Assembly (NCBI RefSeq): GCF_963378075.1
Contig: NZ_OY726394.1
Coordinates: 2,356,001 to 2,420,000, forward strand
DNA: 64,000 nucleotides
Reading direction: 5' to 3'
Source: Mycolicibacter sp. MU0083
GTDB taxonomy: Bacteria > Actinomycetota > Actinomycetes > Mycobacteriales > Mycobacteriaceae
Shown: one piece after another, positions 30,890-39,566 of the stretch
How the letters are laid out: each line of letters opens with the position of its first letter
Numbering within the stretch: the first letter of the stretch is position 1
Program-made: the position numbers and the translations under genes
Notes under the pieces: generated by a model
Seen by the model: only the letters and a program-made list of their open reading frames with translations
Database searches by the model: none
Told to the model about the DNA's origin: nothing

Positions 30890-32011
30890 TCAGCGGTGCA
30901 CGATCACGCCACGGATATTCTTGCCGTCCCGCAGATCCTGGTAGCCCTCGTTGATCTGCTCCAGCGTGTAGCGGCGGGTGACCAGTTCGTCGAGCTTTAG
31001 CTGGCCGGCGTCGTAGAGGCGCAGCAGTCGCACGATGTCGTACTGCGGGTTGGCCCCGCCGAACAGGGTGCCCTTGATGGTCTTGCCGAACAGCGCCAGA
31101 TGAGAACCCGAGACGTGCACGTCGAGGTTCTCCAGGCGCGCCAGGGCGGCGATGACGACGGTGCCACCCTTGCCGATGGTGTTGAACGCCGCGGTCGTCA
31201 CCGCCTCGTCGAGGTCGCCGACGGTGATCAGCGCCTGATCGGCCATCTGACCCCAGGTGAGTTCGGCGACCTTGGCCATCGCCTCCTCGGCGGTGGCGAA
31301 CGCATGGGTGGCCCCCAGTGTCAGCGCGGTGTCGCGCTTGAACGCCACCGGGTCGACGGCCACCACATACTTGGCGCCGGCGTGCGCGGCGCCCTGCACT
31401 GCGTTGATGCCGACCCCGCCGACGCCGTAGACCACCACGGTGTCCCCGGCGCGCACCCCGCCGTCGTAGTTGGCGGTCGCCCACCCGGTGGGCACACCGC
31501 AGCCGACGAGGACCGCGGTCTCCAACGGCAGCCAGTCGTCGACCTTGACCACCGAGTGCTGGGAGACGGTCGCACGCTCGGCGAAGGTGCCCAGCATGCA
31601 AAACCCGCCGTAGTCGACGACTCCGCCGGATCCGGAACGATGGAATCGGAAGGTGCCGTCGGGCATGCTGCCCTCCAGGATGGTGGCGCCCATGTCGCAG
31701 AGGTTCTGCCGCCCGGTCGAGCAGTACCGGCAGGAGCCGCAGCTGGGGATGAAGCAGCACACCACGTGATCGCCGGGGGCCACCTTGGTCACCCCGGGTC
31801 CGACCTCCTCGATGATCCCGGAGCCCTCGTGCCCGCCGACGATCGGGAAGCGTGCCGGCCAGTCGCCGTCGGCCAGGTGCAGGTCCGAATGGCACAGTCC
31901 CGCAGCGGTGTATTTGATCAGCACTTCGCCCGGGCCGGGACCGTCCAGGTCGAGCTCCATGATCTCGAACGGCTGGTTGGGCGCATGTGCCACGGCGGCG
32001 ATCGTCTTCAT
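30890..32011 (-). CDS. Zinc-dependent alcohol dehydrogenase, NDMA-dependent (Rxyl_3153-like) class
   Basis: This 373-residue medium-chain dehydrogenase, from ATG 32011, has the catalytic zinc ligands in GLCHSDLHLADG and GGHEGSGIIEEVG, the structural zinc cysteines in CGSCRYCSTGRQNLC, and the cofactor site VVVYGVGGVGINAVQGAAHAGA. Sequence character fits the NDMA-dependent (MDR) alcohol dehydrogenases found in mycobacteria, whose natural electron acceptor may be mycofactocin. A four-residue longer start (ATG 32023) exists. The substrate alcohol is unknown. Confidence 0.88.
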   Translation of the reverse strand: MKTIAAVAHAPNQPFEIMELDLDGPGPGEVLIKYTAAGLCHSDLHLADGDWPARFPIVGGHEGSGIIEEVGPGVTKVAPGDHVVCCFIPSCGSCRYCSTGRQNLCDMGATILEGSMPDGTFRFHRSGSGGVVDYGGFCMLGTFAERATVSQHSVVKVDDWLPLETAVLVGCGVPTGWATANYDGGVRAGDTVVVYGVGGVGINAVQGAAHAGAKYVVAVDPVAFKRDTALTLGATHAFATAEEAMAKVAELTWGQMADQALITVGDLDEAVTTAAFNTIGKGGTVVIAALARLENLDVHVSGSHLALFGKTIKGTLFGGANPQYDIVRLLRLYDAGQLKLDELVTRRYTLEQINEGYQDLRDGKNIRGVIVHR

Positions 32012-32051
32012 GTCGCCATCCAACCGGCTCGGGTGGGTGCACGAACCCGAT

Positions 32052-32891
32052 TCAGCCGGATTGCGTGACGAAGTCGATCAGTTCCTCGACCCGGCCGATC
32101 AGCGCCGGCTCCAGGTCCGTCCAGTCGCGCACCCGGCCCCGGATGCGCTGCCAGGCCGCGGCGATGTCTGCCTGTTCGGCGTGCGGCCAACCGAGCGCGG
32201 CGCAGATGCCGTGTTTCCACTCGACGTTGCGCGGGATCTTCGGCCAGGCCTGCATCCCGAGCCGCCCCGGCTTCACCGCCTGCCAGATGTCGATGTAGGG
32301 ATGCCCGACGATCAGTGTGTGCGCACCGCCCGGACCGCGCCGCACCGTCTCGGCGATCCGAGTCTCCTTGGAACCCTCGACCAGGTGGTCGACCAGTACC
32401 CCGAGGCGTCGTCCCGGCCCGGGCCGGAAATCGGCCACGATGCCGGCCAGGTCATCGATGCCGCCGAGGTATTCGACCACCACGCCTTCCAGGCGGAGGT
32501 CCTCACCCCAGACCTGCTCGACGAGTTCGGCGTCGTGCCGGCCCTCCACGTAGATCCGGCTGGCCAGCGCGACCTTGGCGCGTGCGCCCGCCACGGCGAC
32601 CGAGCCCGACGCGGTGCGCGCGGGCGCCTTGGGCGCGGCGGGCTTGGGCTCGACGAGGATGACGGGTCTGCCGTCGATCAGATAGCCGGGACCGACCGGG
32701 AACCCCCGGGTACGGCCGTGCCGGTCTTCGAGGTCCATCCGGCCGTAGGCCACCCGCACCACGGCGCCGACGAAGCCGGTCTGGGCGTCTTCGACCACCA
32801 TGCCGCGTTCGAGGGGCACCTCCACGGAGCGGACCTTGCGGGCGGAGTGCGGGTTGTTGGCGAGGATGTCGGTTCCATAGCGGTCGGCCAC
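32052..32891 (-). CDS. DUF3097 family protein
   Basis: This 279-residue protein, from GTG 32891, begins VADRYGTDILANNPHSARKVRSVEVP, the conserved actinobacterial DUF3097 start. It contains GRHDAELVEQVWGEDLRLEGVVVEYLGG and HTLIVGHPYIDIWQAVKPGRLGM, which resemble a Toprim-like fold as in small nuclease or OLD-type proteins, though this reading is by eye. The open frame continues upstream to 33059, but that part is Arg-rich and unlike the family. It is a soluble protein without a known role. Confidence 0.85.
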   Translation of the reverse strand: MADRYGTDILANNPHSARKVRSVEVPLERGMVVEDAQTGFVGAVVRVAYGRMDLEDRHGRTRGFPVGPGYLIDGRPVILVEPKPAAPKAPARTASGSVAVAGARAKVALASRIYVEGRHDAELVEQVWGEDLRLEGVVVEYLGGIDDLAGIVADFRPGPGRRLGVLVDHLVEGSKETRIAETVRRGPGGAHTLIVGHPYIDIWQAVKPGRLGMQAWPKIPRNVEWKHGICAALGWPHAEQADIAAAWQRIRGRVRDWTDLEPALIGRVEELIDFVTQSG

Positions 32892-33308
32892 CCGAGGCAG
32901 CCTAACGGCGATGGCGGCGCCCAACCGGGCAGCGCGCCGCGGGGTGCCGCGATCAGACCGAAGCCGCCCGAGCGTGCCGCCGCGGACCCGGATGGACGGC
33001 TCTGGCGATTTTCCCGGGCGAACCCGTCGCATCCGTGGACCCGGCTCGGAAAAACCCATTAGCCACTCTGGTCACATTAGTAACACCAGAAACATCAATC
33101 ACTTAATTACATCTTAATTTCTAAGAGATCTCTCGCAACATACGTAACAATAACAACTTAATTAACTCAAGCATCAATTGTTTACTTTTATCTCAATAAA
33201 ATCAAACAGCTCATTTGCATCGTTAGATGACCAAAATGTGCAATTTCATCATTAATCGCGTTATGCTCGGAAACCTCACTGATACACAACTATCACGGAG
33301 GTCGTGAT
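32892..33308. promoter_or_regulatory. Intergenic region upstream of rpf-like gene, with abrupt AT-rich segment
   Basis: No gene is supported in these 417 bases. Up to about 33060 composition is as GC-rich as the surroundings; from about 33061 to 33290 it is strikingly A+T-rich, with runs such as TTAATTAA and TTAATTACATCTTAATTT. A TANNNT -10-like hexamer TATGCT lies at 33262-33267, about 40 bases before the rpf start. AT-rich tracts like this are typical Lsr2-bound, silenced regions in mycobacteria. Promoter identity is a guess. Confidence 0.5.
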
Positions 33309-33309
33309 A
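33291..33309 (+). promoter_or_regulatory. Hairpin with the Shine-Dalgarno of the rpf-like gene in its loop
   Basis: TATCACG (33291-33297) and CGTGATA (33303-33309) are perfect inverted arms of seven bases with GAGGT between them. The ribosome-binding GGAGGT occupies 33297-33302 and the right arm ends on the first base of the ATG start codon. Folding of the mRNA would hide both ribosome-binding site and start. Confidence 0.6.
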
Positions 33310-33737
33310 TGCACCGGAACACGACACGGCGTGTCGTGCAGGCTGGGAAGCGGCGCCTCGACTGGGCCGTGTCCGGGCTGGTCACCGGGGGGATCGTCGG
33401 CGCGCTGCTGGCGCCGGCGGGTGTCGCACGAGCGGACACCATGTTGATGGGCTGGGATGCCGTCGCACAATGCGAATCGGGCGGTAACTGGGCCGCCGAT
33501 ACCGGCAATGGCTTCTACGGCGGACTGCAGTTCAAACCGTCGACGTGGCGTGCATTCGGCGGCGTGGGGTCACCGGCGAAGGCGTCTCGCGAAGAGCAGA
33601 TCGCCGTCGCCAATCGGGTACTCGACGAGCAGGGCCCGTACGCCTGGCCGAAATGCGGTCCGGGAAAGGTATTCCCGTCCTCGGTAAAGGGCTGGGTGCC
33701 GCCGGCGATGCGCCAGTTGCTCAAACCATTCTGGTGA
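33309..33737 (+). CDS. Resuscitation-promoting factor (RpfC/RpfE-like lytic transglycosylase)
   Basis: This 142-residue protein has a basic N-terminus and a hydrophobic segment followed by VARADTM, a signal peptide cut near residue 43. The Rpf domain covers the rest: [37 protein letters not shown] with the catalytic Glu after the first Cys, and AWPKCGPGK for the disulfide partner. Rpf proteins cleave peptidoglycan outside the membrane and help wake dormant cells. A short 30-residue tail follows the domain. ATG 33309 follows GGAGGT with good spacing. It resembles RpfC most by eye, but the paralogue is uncertain. Confidence 0.93.
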   Translation: MHRNTTRRVVQAGKRRLDWAVSGLVTGGIVGALLAPAGVARADTMLMGWDAVAQCESGGNWAADTGNGFYGGLQFKPSTWRAFGGVGSPAKASREEQIAVANRVLDEQGPYAWPKCGPGKVFPSSVKGWVPPAMRQLLKPFW

Positions 33738-33743
33738 GCGCGG

Positions 33744-34157
33744 CTACCCCGGTTTCGGCGCCAGCACCGCCTGCGTCTGGGTGATCCTGGCGACCGACGT
33801 ACCGTGCTCGTCGCTGAGATCGGTCTGCACCACGATGGTCGTGCGTCCGACGTGGAGCGGCACGCTGGTCGCCGTCACGACACCGCCCCGCACGGCCCGG
33901 AAGAAGTTCGTCTTCGACTCGATGGTCGACGTGCTGGCGCCGTGCGGCAGATTCGCCACGGCACACAGGGCACCGGCGGTGTCGGCGAACGCCATCAACG
34001 CTCCCCCGTGCAGGATGCCGCCCGTGGTACAGCGCTCCGGCGCCCACGGCATGGTCGCGCACACCTGCTGCGGTGTCAGGTCATCGACCTCGATCTGCAA
34101 GGCGGCCGCGAACGGCATGTTGGCGACGACCAGTCGGGCGAACTCCGCCGAATCCAT
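33744..34157 (-). CDS. PaaI-family hotdog thioesterase
   Basis: This 137-residue hotdog-fold protein has HGGALMAFADTAGALCAVANLP as the helix with the catalytic Asp/Glu position, and STIESKTNFFRAVRGGVV as the central strand pair. Members hydrolyse acyl-CoA or aryl-CoA thioesters in the cytosol. It is convergent with the rpf-like gene (6-base gap) and follows aspS on the same strand with a 48-base gap. The substrate is unknown. Confidence 0.88.
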   Translation of the reverse strand: MDSAEFARLVVANMPFAAALQIEVDDLTPQQVCATMPWAPERCTTGGILHGGALMAFADTAGALCAVANLPHGASTSTIESKTNFFRAVRGGVVTATSVPLHVGRTTIVVQTDLSDEHGTSVARITQTQAVLAPKPG

Positions 34158-34205
34158 ATCTGACAGCCTCGCCCCGCCGACCCGCCGCTGTCCAGCGGCC
34201 GCGGC

Positions 34206-35975
34206 TCAGCGGGGCTGGGGTGCGGCGTCGATTCCGGCTTCCTTGCGCTGCGCGGCGGTGATGGGCGCCGGGGCGTCGGTCAGCGGGTCGATACCGCCGC
34301 CGGACTTCGGGAACGCGATGACCTCGCGGATGGAGTCCACCCCGGCCAGCAACGCCACCACGCGATCCCAGCCGAACGCCAGCCCGCCGTGCGGGGGTGC
34401 GCCGTAGCTGAAGGCGTCCAGCAGGAACCCGAATTTCTCCTGCGCGGCCGCTTCGTCGATCCCCATCACCTTGAAGACCTGCTGCTGGACATCGCGGCGG
34501 TGGATACGGATAGAACCGCCGCCGATCTCGTTGCCGTTGCAGACCACGTCGTAGGCGTCGGCGAGCACCGCACCGGGGTCGGACTCCACGCTGCCCGCAT
34601 GCTCGGGCTTCGGCGAGGTGAAGGCGTGATGCACCGCCGTCCACGCCCCGGAACCGACCGCGACGTCGCCCGCGGCGGTCGCGTCACCGGCCGGCTCGAA
34701 CAGCGGCGGGTCGACGACCCAGGTGAACGCCCAGGCGTCGGGGTCGATCAGGTCCAGACGCCGCGCGATCTCGCCGCGGGCCGCACCCAGCAGCGCCCGG
34801 GACGGCTTGGCCGCGCCGGCCGCGAAGAAGATGCAGTCCCCCGGTGCCGCGCCCACGTGCCCGGCCAGCCCGGCGCGCTCGGCGTCGGTGAGGTTCTTGG
34901 CGACCGGACCCGCCAGCTCACCGTCCTCACCGATCAGCACGTACGCCAGGCCCTTGGCCCCGCGCTGCTTGGCCCATTCCTGCCAGCCGTCCAGGGTCCG
35001 TCGCGGCTGCGACGCCCCGCCCGGCATCACGACCGCACCCACGTAGGGAGCCTGGAAGACCCGGAAGGTGGTGTCGGAGAAGAACTCCGTGCACTCCACC
35101 AGTTCCAGCCCGAACCGCAGATCCGGCTTGTCGGAGCCGAACCGGCGCATCGCGTCGGCGTAGGTCATCCGGGGCAACGGCAGTGGCAGGTCGTAGCCGA
35201 TCAACGCCCACAGGGCTTTGAGGATCTGCTCGGCCACACCGATGACGTCTTCGGAATCGACGAAGCTCATCTCCAGGTCCAGCTGGGTGAACTCCGGCTG
35301 CCGGTCGGCGCGGAAGTCCTCGTCGCGATAGCAGCGGGCGATCTGGTAGTAACGCTCCATACCGGCCACCATCAGCAGCTGCTTGAACAATTGCGGGCTC
35401 TGCGGCAGGGCGTAGAACGAACCGGGCTGCAGCCGTGCCGGAACCAGGAAGTCGCGTGCGCCCTCCGGAGTCGACCGGGTCAGCGTGGGGGTCTCGATCT
35501 CGACGAAGTCCCGCTCGGCGAGTACCGCGCGGGCGGCCGCATTGACCTTGGAGCGCAGCCGCAGCGCAGCGCCGGGGCCGTCTTCACGACGCAGATCCAG
35601 GTAGCGGTGCCGCAACCGGGCCTCTTCACCGGCGGACTCGTCGAGTTGGAACGGCAGGGCGGCGGCCTCGTTGAGCACCGTCAGCGCCGTCGCATTGACC
35701 TCGATCGCGCCGGTGGGCAGGTCGGGGTTCTCGTTGCCGGCGGGACGGACCTCGACGACGCCGGTGACCGCGACACAGAACTCGGCGCGCAACCGGTGCG
35801 CCTGCTCGAGCACCTCGGTGTCCCGGAACACCACCTGGGCCACTCCGGAGGCGTCACGCAGGTCGATGAAGATGACACCGCCGTGGTCGCGTCGCCGCGC
35901 CACCCAACCGGCAAGCGTGACGCTGTGCCCGGCGTCGGTTGCCCGCAATGAGCCGGCGTCGTGGCTGCGCAGCAC
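34206..35975 (-). CDS. aspS: Aspartyl-tRNA synthetase
   Basis: This 589-residue class II synthetase is counted from GTG 35975 because [33 protein letters not shown] is the standard N-terminal OB-fold start; the frame continues upstream without family resemblance. Motif 2 is [25 protein letters not shown], the bacterial GAD insertion lies between, and motif 3 ends with [14 protein letters not shown]. It aspartylates tRNA-Asp and, in mycobacteria lacking AsnRS, may also charge tRNA-Asn. It matches Rv2572c. Confidence 0.97.
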   Translation of the reverse strand: MLRSHDAGSLRATDAGHSVTLAGWVARRRDHGGVIFIDLRDASGVAQVVFRDTEVLEQAHRLRAEFCVAVTGVVEVRPAGNENPDLPTGAIEVNATALTVLNEAAALPFQLDESAGEEARLRHRYLDLRREDGPGAALRLRSKVNAAARAVLAERDFVEIETPTLTRSTPEGARDFLVPARLQPGSFYALPQSPQLFKQLLMVAGMERYYQIARCYRDEDFRADRQPEFTQLDLEMSFVDSEDVIGVAEQILKALWALIGYDLPLPLPRMTYADAMRRFGSDKPDLRFGLELVECTEFFSDTTFRVFQAPYVGAVVMPGGASQPRRTLDGWQEWAKQRGAKGLAYVLIGEDGELAGPVAKNLTDAERAGLAGHVGAAPGDCIFFAAGAAKPSRALLGAARGEIARRLDLIDPDAWAFTWVVDPPLFEPAGDATAAGDVAVGSGAWTAVHHAFTSPKPEHAGSVESDPGAVLADAYDVVCNGNEIGGGSIRIHRRDVQQQVFKVMGIDEAAAQEKFGFLLDAFSYGAPPHGGLAFGWDRVVALLAGVDSIREVIAFPKSGGGIDPLTDAPAPITAAQRKEAGIDAAPQPR

Positions 35976-36087
35976 GGAATACCCCCTTTGAGGAATGAAT
36001 GCCCGAAGTAACGGTTCGACGGTCGCCAAGTCTAGAGGCCTGCTGCCGCGCTGCCCCGCGGCGGTCGGTGCTTTAAGCTGGCTCACT

Positions 36088-37188
36088 GTGACTAATGGCA
36101 CCGATGACCTCGACTTTGACTTCGACGACGAAGGCGAGGACTACGACGACGACACCACCGACGTCGGTGCGCCAAAACAGAACAAGAGTCTCAAATGGGG
36201 GCTTGCCGCGGTCGTCTTGCTGGCGGTCGTCGCACTCGTGCTGGTCGCCGTGGTGCTGCTGGGTGGCGACCCCGGCAAGAGTTCGCTGGACAGTTCGGCG
36301 TCCAGCCGTAGCGCCGCGTCGGGGATCGCCAGCGCGGACGATGTCGGCCCGGTCGCCATTATCATCAACGACCCCACCTGCACGGCGTGGGCATCGATCA
36401 GCGGCAACCTGTCCAACACGCTGTCGCTGCTGGGGCACGGCCAGTGGAACGAGCGCGACCAGTCGATTCCGGCCTCGGCGTGGACCGACGAACAGAAGAA
36501 GCAGTACCTGGCCGCCGGACAGGTGGTCCGCAATGCTGCCGCGCAGACCGTCGGGTTGGTGAAACTGACCCCGCACCGGGTGATGCGCGAACTCTACGAA
36601 CAGTTCATCGCCTACGCCCGTACCTTCGTCGAGCACATCCCGAACTACACCGAGCGCGATGCGGCTCTGGCCGGCACCGCGCACAGTGCCGCATCGGCGC
36701 TGGCCGCGATCTGCGCGGCCGCCAACAACGGTTCTGCCGCGGCCCGCGGGCCGCTGGTGGAACCGCAGTCGGCGCCGACCAAGACCGCCTCGCCGGGCAA
36801 CCCGACCAATCCCCAGCGTTACCTGACCGGCCCGAACTCCGTGTGCGCCGACTGGAAGGCCACCCTGGACAAGTTCGGTGCCGACGCCGCCGACTGGCAC
36901 GGGATCGACCCGAGCATCCCGGGCACCTACTGGAACCCGCAGCAGAAGGCGATCAACCTTGCGGTGGGGCCGGTCATGATCAGCCTGGCCAACAAGATGC
37001 AGCAGTTGGGCCGGCGCAGCAACAACCCCACCCTGCAAGACTTCGCGGAGTTGTCCGCGCAGTACCGGCGGGCGTTCGTGCTGGCGTTGCCCACCTACGA
37101 CCCGACCGACAACCACCTGGCCAACGCCGCGACCTTCCTGTCCACCACGGTGCTCGGTGGATGCCAGTCCGCGGCGACCGCGGGCTAG
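36088..37188 (+). CDS. Membrane-anchored protein with a duplicated disulfide-bracketed domain
   Basis: This 366-residue protein starts at GTG 36088. An acidic N-terminus of about 30 residues is rich in Asp, then a single membrane helix (about 37-58) places the rest outside. The external part has two similar units, residues 98-209 and 253-359, each starting and ending with Cys and each holding a SIPxxxW plus Q-K motif ([15 protein letters not shown] and [15 protein letters not shown]) and an ALA-type helix near the end. A Ser/Pro/Thr linker joins them. I do not recognise the family. It is divergent from aspS and followed by a strong hairpin terminator. Confidence 0.8.
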   Translation: MTNGTDDLDFDFDDEGEDYDDDTTDVGAPKQNKSLKWGLAAVVLLAVVALVLVAVVLLGGDPGKSSLDSSASSRSAASGIASADDVGPVAIIINDPTCTAWASISGNLSNTLSLLGHGQWNERDQSIPASAWTDEQKKQYLAAGQVVRNAAAQTVGLVKLTPHRVMRELYEQFIAYARTFVEHIPNYTERDAALAGTAHSAASALAAICAAANNGSAAARGPLVEPQSAPTKTASPGNPTNPQRYLTGPNSVCADWKATLDKFGADAADWHGIDPSIPGTYWNPQQKAINLAVGPVMISLANKMQQLGRRSNNPTLQDFAELSAQYRRAFVLALPTYDPTDNHLANAATFLSTTVLGGCQSAATAG

Positions 37189-37210
37189 TCACCGCGCCGG
37201 TCAGGCGTCG

Positions 37211-37249
37211 CGACAGCGGCCGGGGTGGTGATCACCCCGGCCGCTGTCG
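37211..37249 (+). terminator. Strong hairpin terminator after the membrane-anchored protein gene
   Basis: CGACAGCGGCCGGGGTG (37211-37227) and its exact inverse complement (37233-37249) enclose a five-base loop, giving 17 paired bases. It lies 22 bases past the stop at 37188. There is no long U-tract, as is common for mycobacterial terminators. A few T-rich bases follow the stem. Confidence 0.8.
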
Positions 37250-37309
37250 TTCGATCCTTCGATCGGCGCCGGTCCGGTAGCCCGCGGCGGCACCGCACGC
37301 CCCACAACG

Positions 37310-37351
37310 CAACGGACCGGTACCGCCCTGCTGGGCTGTACCGGTCCGTTG
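37310..37351 (-). terminator. Hairpin terminator after the EsxN-like gene
   Basis: AACGGACCGGTAC (37311-37323) and GTACCGGTCCGTT (37338-37350) are perfect arms of 13 bases, extended by a C-G pair on the outside, with a 14-base loop. It lies just downstream of the stop of the esxN-like gene (37369, minus strand) and can also act on the plus strand. Confidence 0.75.
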
Positions 37352-37368
37352 TTCGAGTCAGGCTGGGA

Positions 37369-37653
37369 TCAGGCCCAGCTGGAACCCACCGAGGCGTCGG
37401 TGTTGGCCATGTTGTTGCCGGCGGTCTGCACCTTCTGACCGTGAGCATTGGCCTGCTCGTAGATCAGCGCGAAGTTGCGACCCAACTGCGTCACAAACTC
37501 CTGGCACGCCACCGAACCCGAACCACCCCAGAAATCACCGGCAGCCATCACATCGTGCACGATCGCCTGATGCTCGGCCTCCAACGACGCCGCCTGCGCA
37601 CGAATCAACGCACCATGGGCATTGACATCACCGAACTGGTAATTGATCGACAT
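37369..37653 (-). CDS. EsxN-family WXG100 protein (ESX-5 type)
   Basis: This 94-residue protein begins MSINYQFGDVNAHGALIRAQ and contains AGDFWGGSGSVACQEFVTQLGRN and IYEQANAHGQKVQ, almost the text of EsxN/EsxI/EsxL of the Mtb9.9 family. The WGG turn between two helices replaces the common WXG. These proteins dimerise with an EsxM-like partner, here encoded 20 bases upstream, and are exported by ESX-5. No secretion machinery genes are nearby, so secretion would depend on an ESX-5 locus elsewhere. Confidence 0.93.
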   Translation of the reverse strand: MSINYQFGDVNAHGALIRAQAASLEAEHQAIVHDVMAAGDFWGGSGSVACQEFVTQLGRNFALIYEQANAHGQKVQTAGNNMANTDASVGSSWA

Positions 37654-37673
37654 CTCTGGACTCCCTCTCGCCT

Positions 37674-37970
37674 CTAGCTGCCCGACAGGATCTGCTGCGA
37701 CGCAGCTTCCTGCTGCTCGTAGTGATTCGCATCCCGAATCAACCCATCACGCACGCTGTGCAACATCGTCACAATGTTGCGAAACGCCGTCTGCATCGTC
37801 CCCATGGTGTCCATCGAGGTCCGCTCGGCCAGACCACCCCAGCCCGCACCGGAGATGTTCGTCGACGACGCCCACATCCGACGCGCCTCATCCTCCACCG
37901 TCTGCGCATGCACATCGAAACGACCCGCCATCGCGCGCATCGCATCCGGATCCGTCATAAAACGTGCCAT
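37674..37970 (-). CDS. EsxM-family WXG100 protein (ESX-5 type)
   Basis: This 98-residue protein has [20 protein letters not shown] at the N-terminus, [18 protein letters not shown] with the WGG turn, and [16 protein letters not shown] at the end, matching the EsxJ/K/M/P/W group of M. tuberculosis. YEQQE fits the YxxxD/E export signal carried by one partner of each pair. It is the partner of the EsxN-like protein encoded next. The gap to the PPE gene is 78 bases. Confidence 0.93.
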   Translation of the reverse strand: MARFMTDPDAMRAMAGRFDVHAQTVEDEARRMWASSTNISGAGWGGLAERTSMDTMGTMQTAFRNIVTMLHSVRDGLIRDANHYEQQEAASQQILSGS

Positions 37971-38048
37971 TGTTTTCTCCTTCTCGCTCGAAATTCTTTG
38001 TGGTGCCGGGCGCCGGCCCGGCGGACACGTGTGTTGTGGCCCCCTCCG

Positions 38049-39254
38049 CTACCCGCCGGCCGGCGAACGGGGCATCACCTTGGGGGCCTTGGCGGCGATG
38101 GCGCCCATGCCGCGGCCGGCCATCGCGCCCATCAGCGCACTGCCGAACGGACCGCCGGGAATACCGCCCGATCCCGACATCATCTGGACCGGCGCGCTAA
38201 CCGTGGTGGACGGCAGCACCGGGGCGGCACGGACCATCCCGTCGGCCGCCATCGACCACGCCTGCGGCACCTTGAGCTGCCCCATCGACGCCGCCTGGCC
38301 GAGCTTGGCGGAGATGGCGTTGGTGGCCGAGCTGAAGTGGCCGGAGAGCACCCCGACCGCGCCCTGCAGCTTGTCGTTGACGAAGTTGCCGATCTGGGTC
38401 ATCAGGGTTCCGGTGCCGCCGGCGCCGGCGGCCTGGCTGGCCAGGGCACCGCTGGCACCGCCGATACCGCCCATGCGGGCCAGCTGCATCAGCAGCATCG
38501 GCAGGATGCGGACCGCCATCAGCAGCGGCGAGCTGACCGCGTTGACGGGGGTCATCATCGAGGTGATCGAGGTGGCCATCAACTGCGGGTCCATCCCCGC
38601 CGTCGGGATCTGCAGCGCGTTGAGCAGCCCGCCGATGGTGGCCATGTCGTAGCCCGCGGGCGGGGTGACTCCGCCGGGCGGCGGCGGGACCGGTGCCCCA
38701 CTGGCATCGGCGGCCCCCGGCGTCGCGCTGTGAGCGGACTGCGGCGGCGGTGCCTGCTCCACCATCAGATTGCTGTTGGCCTGGGCCGATGCACTGTAGG
38801 TGTCCATCGCGGCGCCGTCGGTCGCCCACATGACCTCGTAGGCGTGCTCGGTGGCCTGGATCATCGGGGTGTTCTGCCCGAAGAAGTTGGTGGAGACCAG
38901 CGCCAGCAGCATCGCCCGGTTGGCGGCGATCACCGCAGGCGGCACCGAGGCCGCGCGCGCCGCCTCGAACAGTGACGCCGCCTGGGTGGCCAGCGCCGCG
39001 TTCTGCGCGGCGTTGGCGGCGGCCTGCTCCAGCCACGCCACATAGGGGGCGACGGAGGTGGTCGCGGCGGCCGAACCGGCACCGGTCCAGGTCGAGTCCA
39101 GGTTCGTGATCACCGACTGGGTGGATGTCGCGGCCGTCATCATCTCCGCGGAGAGGTTGGCCCACGCCGCCGCTGCTTCAAGCAGCGGCGACGAGCCCGG
39201 GCCGGTATAGATCAACTCGGAGTTGATCTCCGGCGGGAAGATACTGAAACTCAT
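38049..39254 (-). CDS. PPE family protein
   Basis: This 401-residue protein begins MSFSIFPPEINSELIYTGPG, with PPE at residues 7-9, and has the five-helix PPE domain through about residue 180, including FFGQNTPMIQATEHAYEVMW, where helix 4 and the WxG-like turn occur. The remainder is Gly/Ala/Met-rich with LKVPQAW near residue 315, similar to the SVP motif of the PPE-SVP subfamily (Ser replaced). It would pair with the PE protein encoded 12 bases upstream and be exported by a type VII system. The role after export is unknown. Confidence 0.93.
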   Translation of the reverse strand: MSFSIFPPEINSELIYTGPGSSPLLEAAAAWANLSAEMMTAATSTQSVITNLDSTWTGAGSAAATTSVAPYVAWLEQAAANAAQNAALATQAASLFEAARAASVPPAVIAANRAMLLALVSTNFFGQNTPMIQATEHAYEVMWATDGAAMDTYSASAQANSNLMVEQAPPPQSAHSATPGAADASGAPVPPPPGGVTPPAGYDMATIGGLLNALQIPTAGMDPQLMATSITSMMTPVNAVSSPLLMAVRILPMLLMQLARMGGIGGASGALASQAAGAGGTGTLMTQIGNFVNDKLQGAVGVLSGHFSSATNAISAKLGQAASMGQLKVPQAWSMAADGMVRAAPVLPSTTVSAPVQMMSGSGGIPGGPFGSALMGAMAGRGMGAIAAKAPKVMPRSPAGG

Positions 39255-39266
39255 CTAGCCCCTGCC

Positions 39267-39566
39267 TCAGCCCGCTGCGGAGGCGTTGACGGCCTCGGTG
39301 TAGGCGTAGGCGCTCGCGTTGCTGCCCAACGTGGCCACGATCTGCTGGTGGACGGCCGCGGCCTGCGCGCTGACCTGCTGGAAAAGGGTTCCGTGCGCGG
39401 AGAACTGTGCAGCGGTCAGCGCCGAGACCAGGTCCGAGGCCGGCGCGATCACACCGGTGGTCGGAGCAGCGGCGGCCGTCATCCCCGCCGTCATCGAGTC
39501 CCCGATGCCGGACAGGCTTCCGGCAGCAGCCGTCAGAACCTCTGGCTGAGCGGTAACGAACGACAT
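39267..39566 (-). CDS. PE family protein
   Basis: This 99-residue protein is a PE domain without extension: SFVTAQPEVLTAAAGSLSG with the Pro-Glu at positions 8-9, two helices, and YAYTEAVN near the C-terminus, which fits the YxxxD/E export signal. It is the first gene of the PE-PPE-esxM-esxN set, all on the minus strand, with 12 bases to the PPE gene, and it would dimerise with that PPE protein. Confidence 0.93.
   Translation of the reverse strand: MSFVTAQPEVLTAAAGSLSGIGDSMTAGMTAAAAPTTGVIAPASDLVSALTAAQFSAHGTLFQQVSAQAAAVHQQIVATLGSNASAYAYTEAVNASAAG

Noticed and set aside
33061..33308. c-di-AMP (ydaO-type) riboswitch upstream of the rpf-like gene
   Set aside because: Such switches precede rpfA in some actinobacteria, but the conserved GC-rich cores were not found in this AT-rich leader.
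35976..36101. Upstream extension of aspS
   Set aside because: The GTG at 35975 begins the standard OB-fold start. The extension has no AspRS similarity and runs into the promoter region of the divergent gene.
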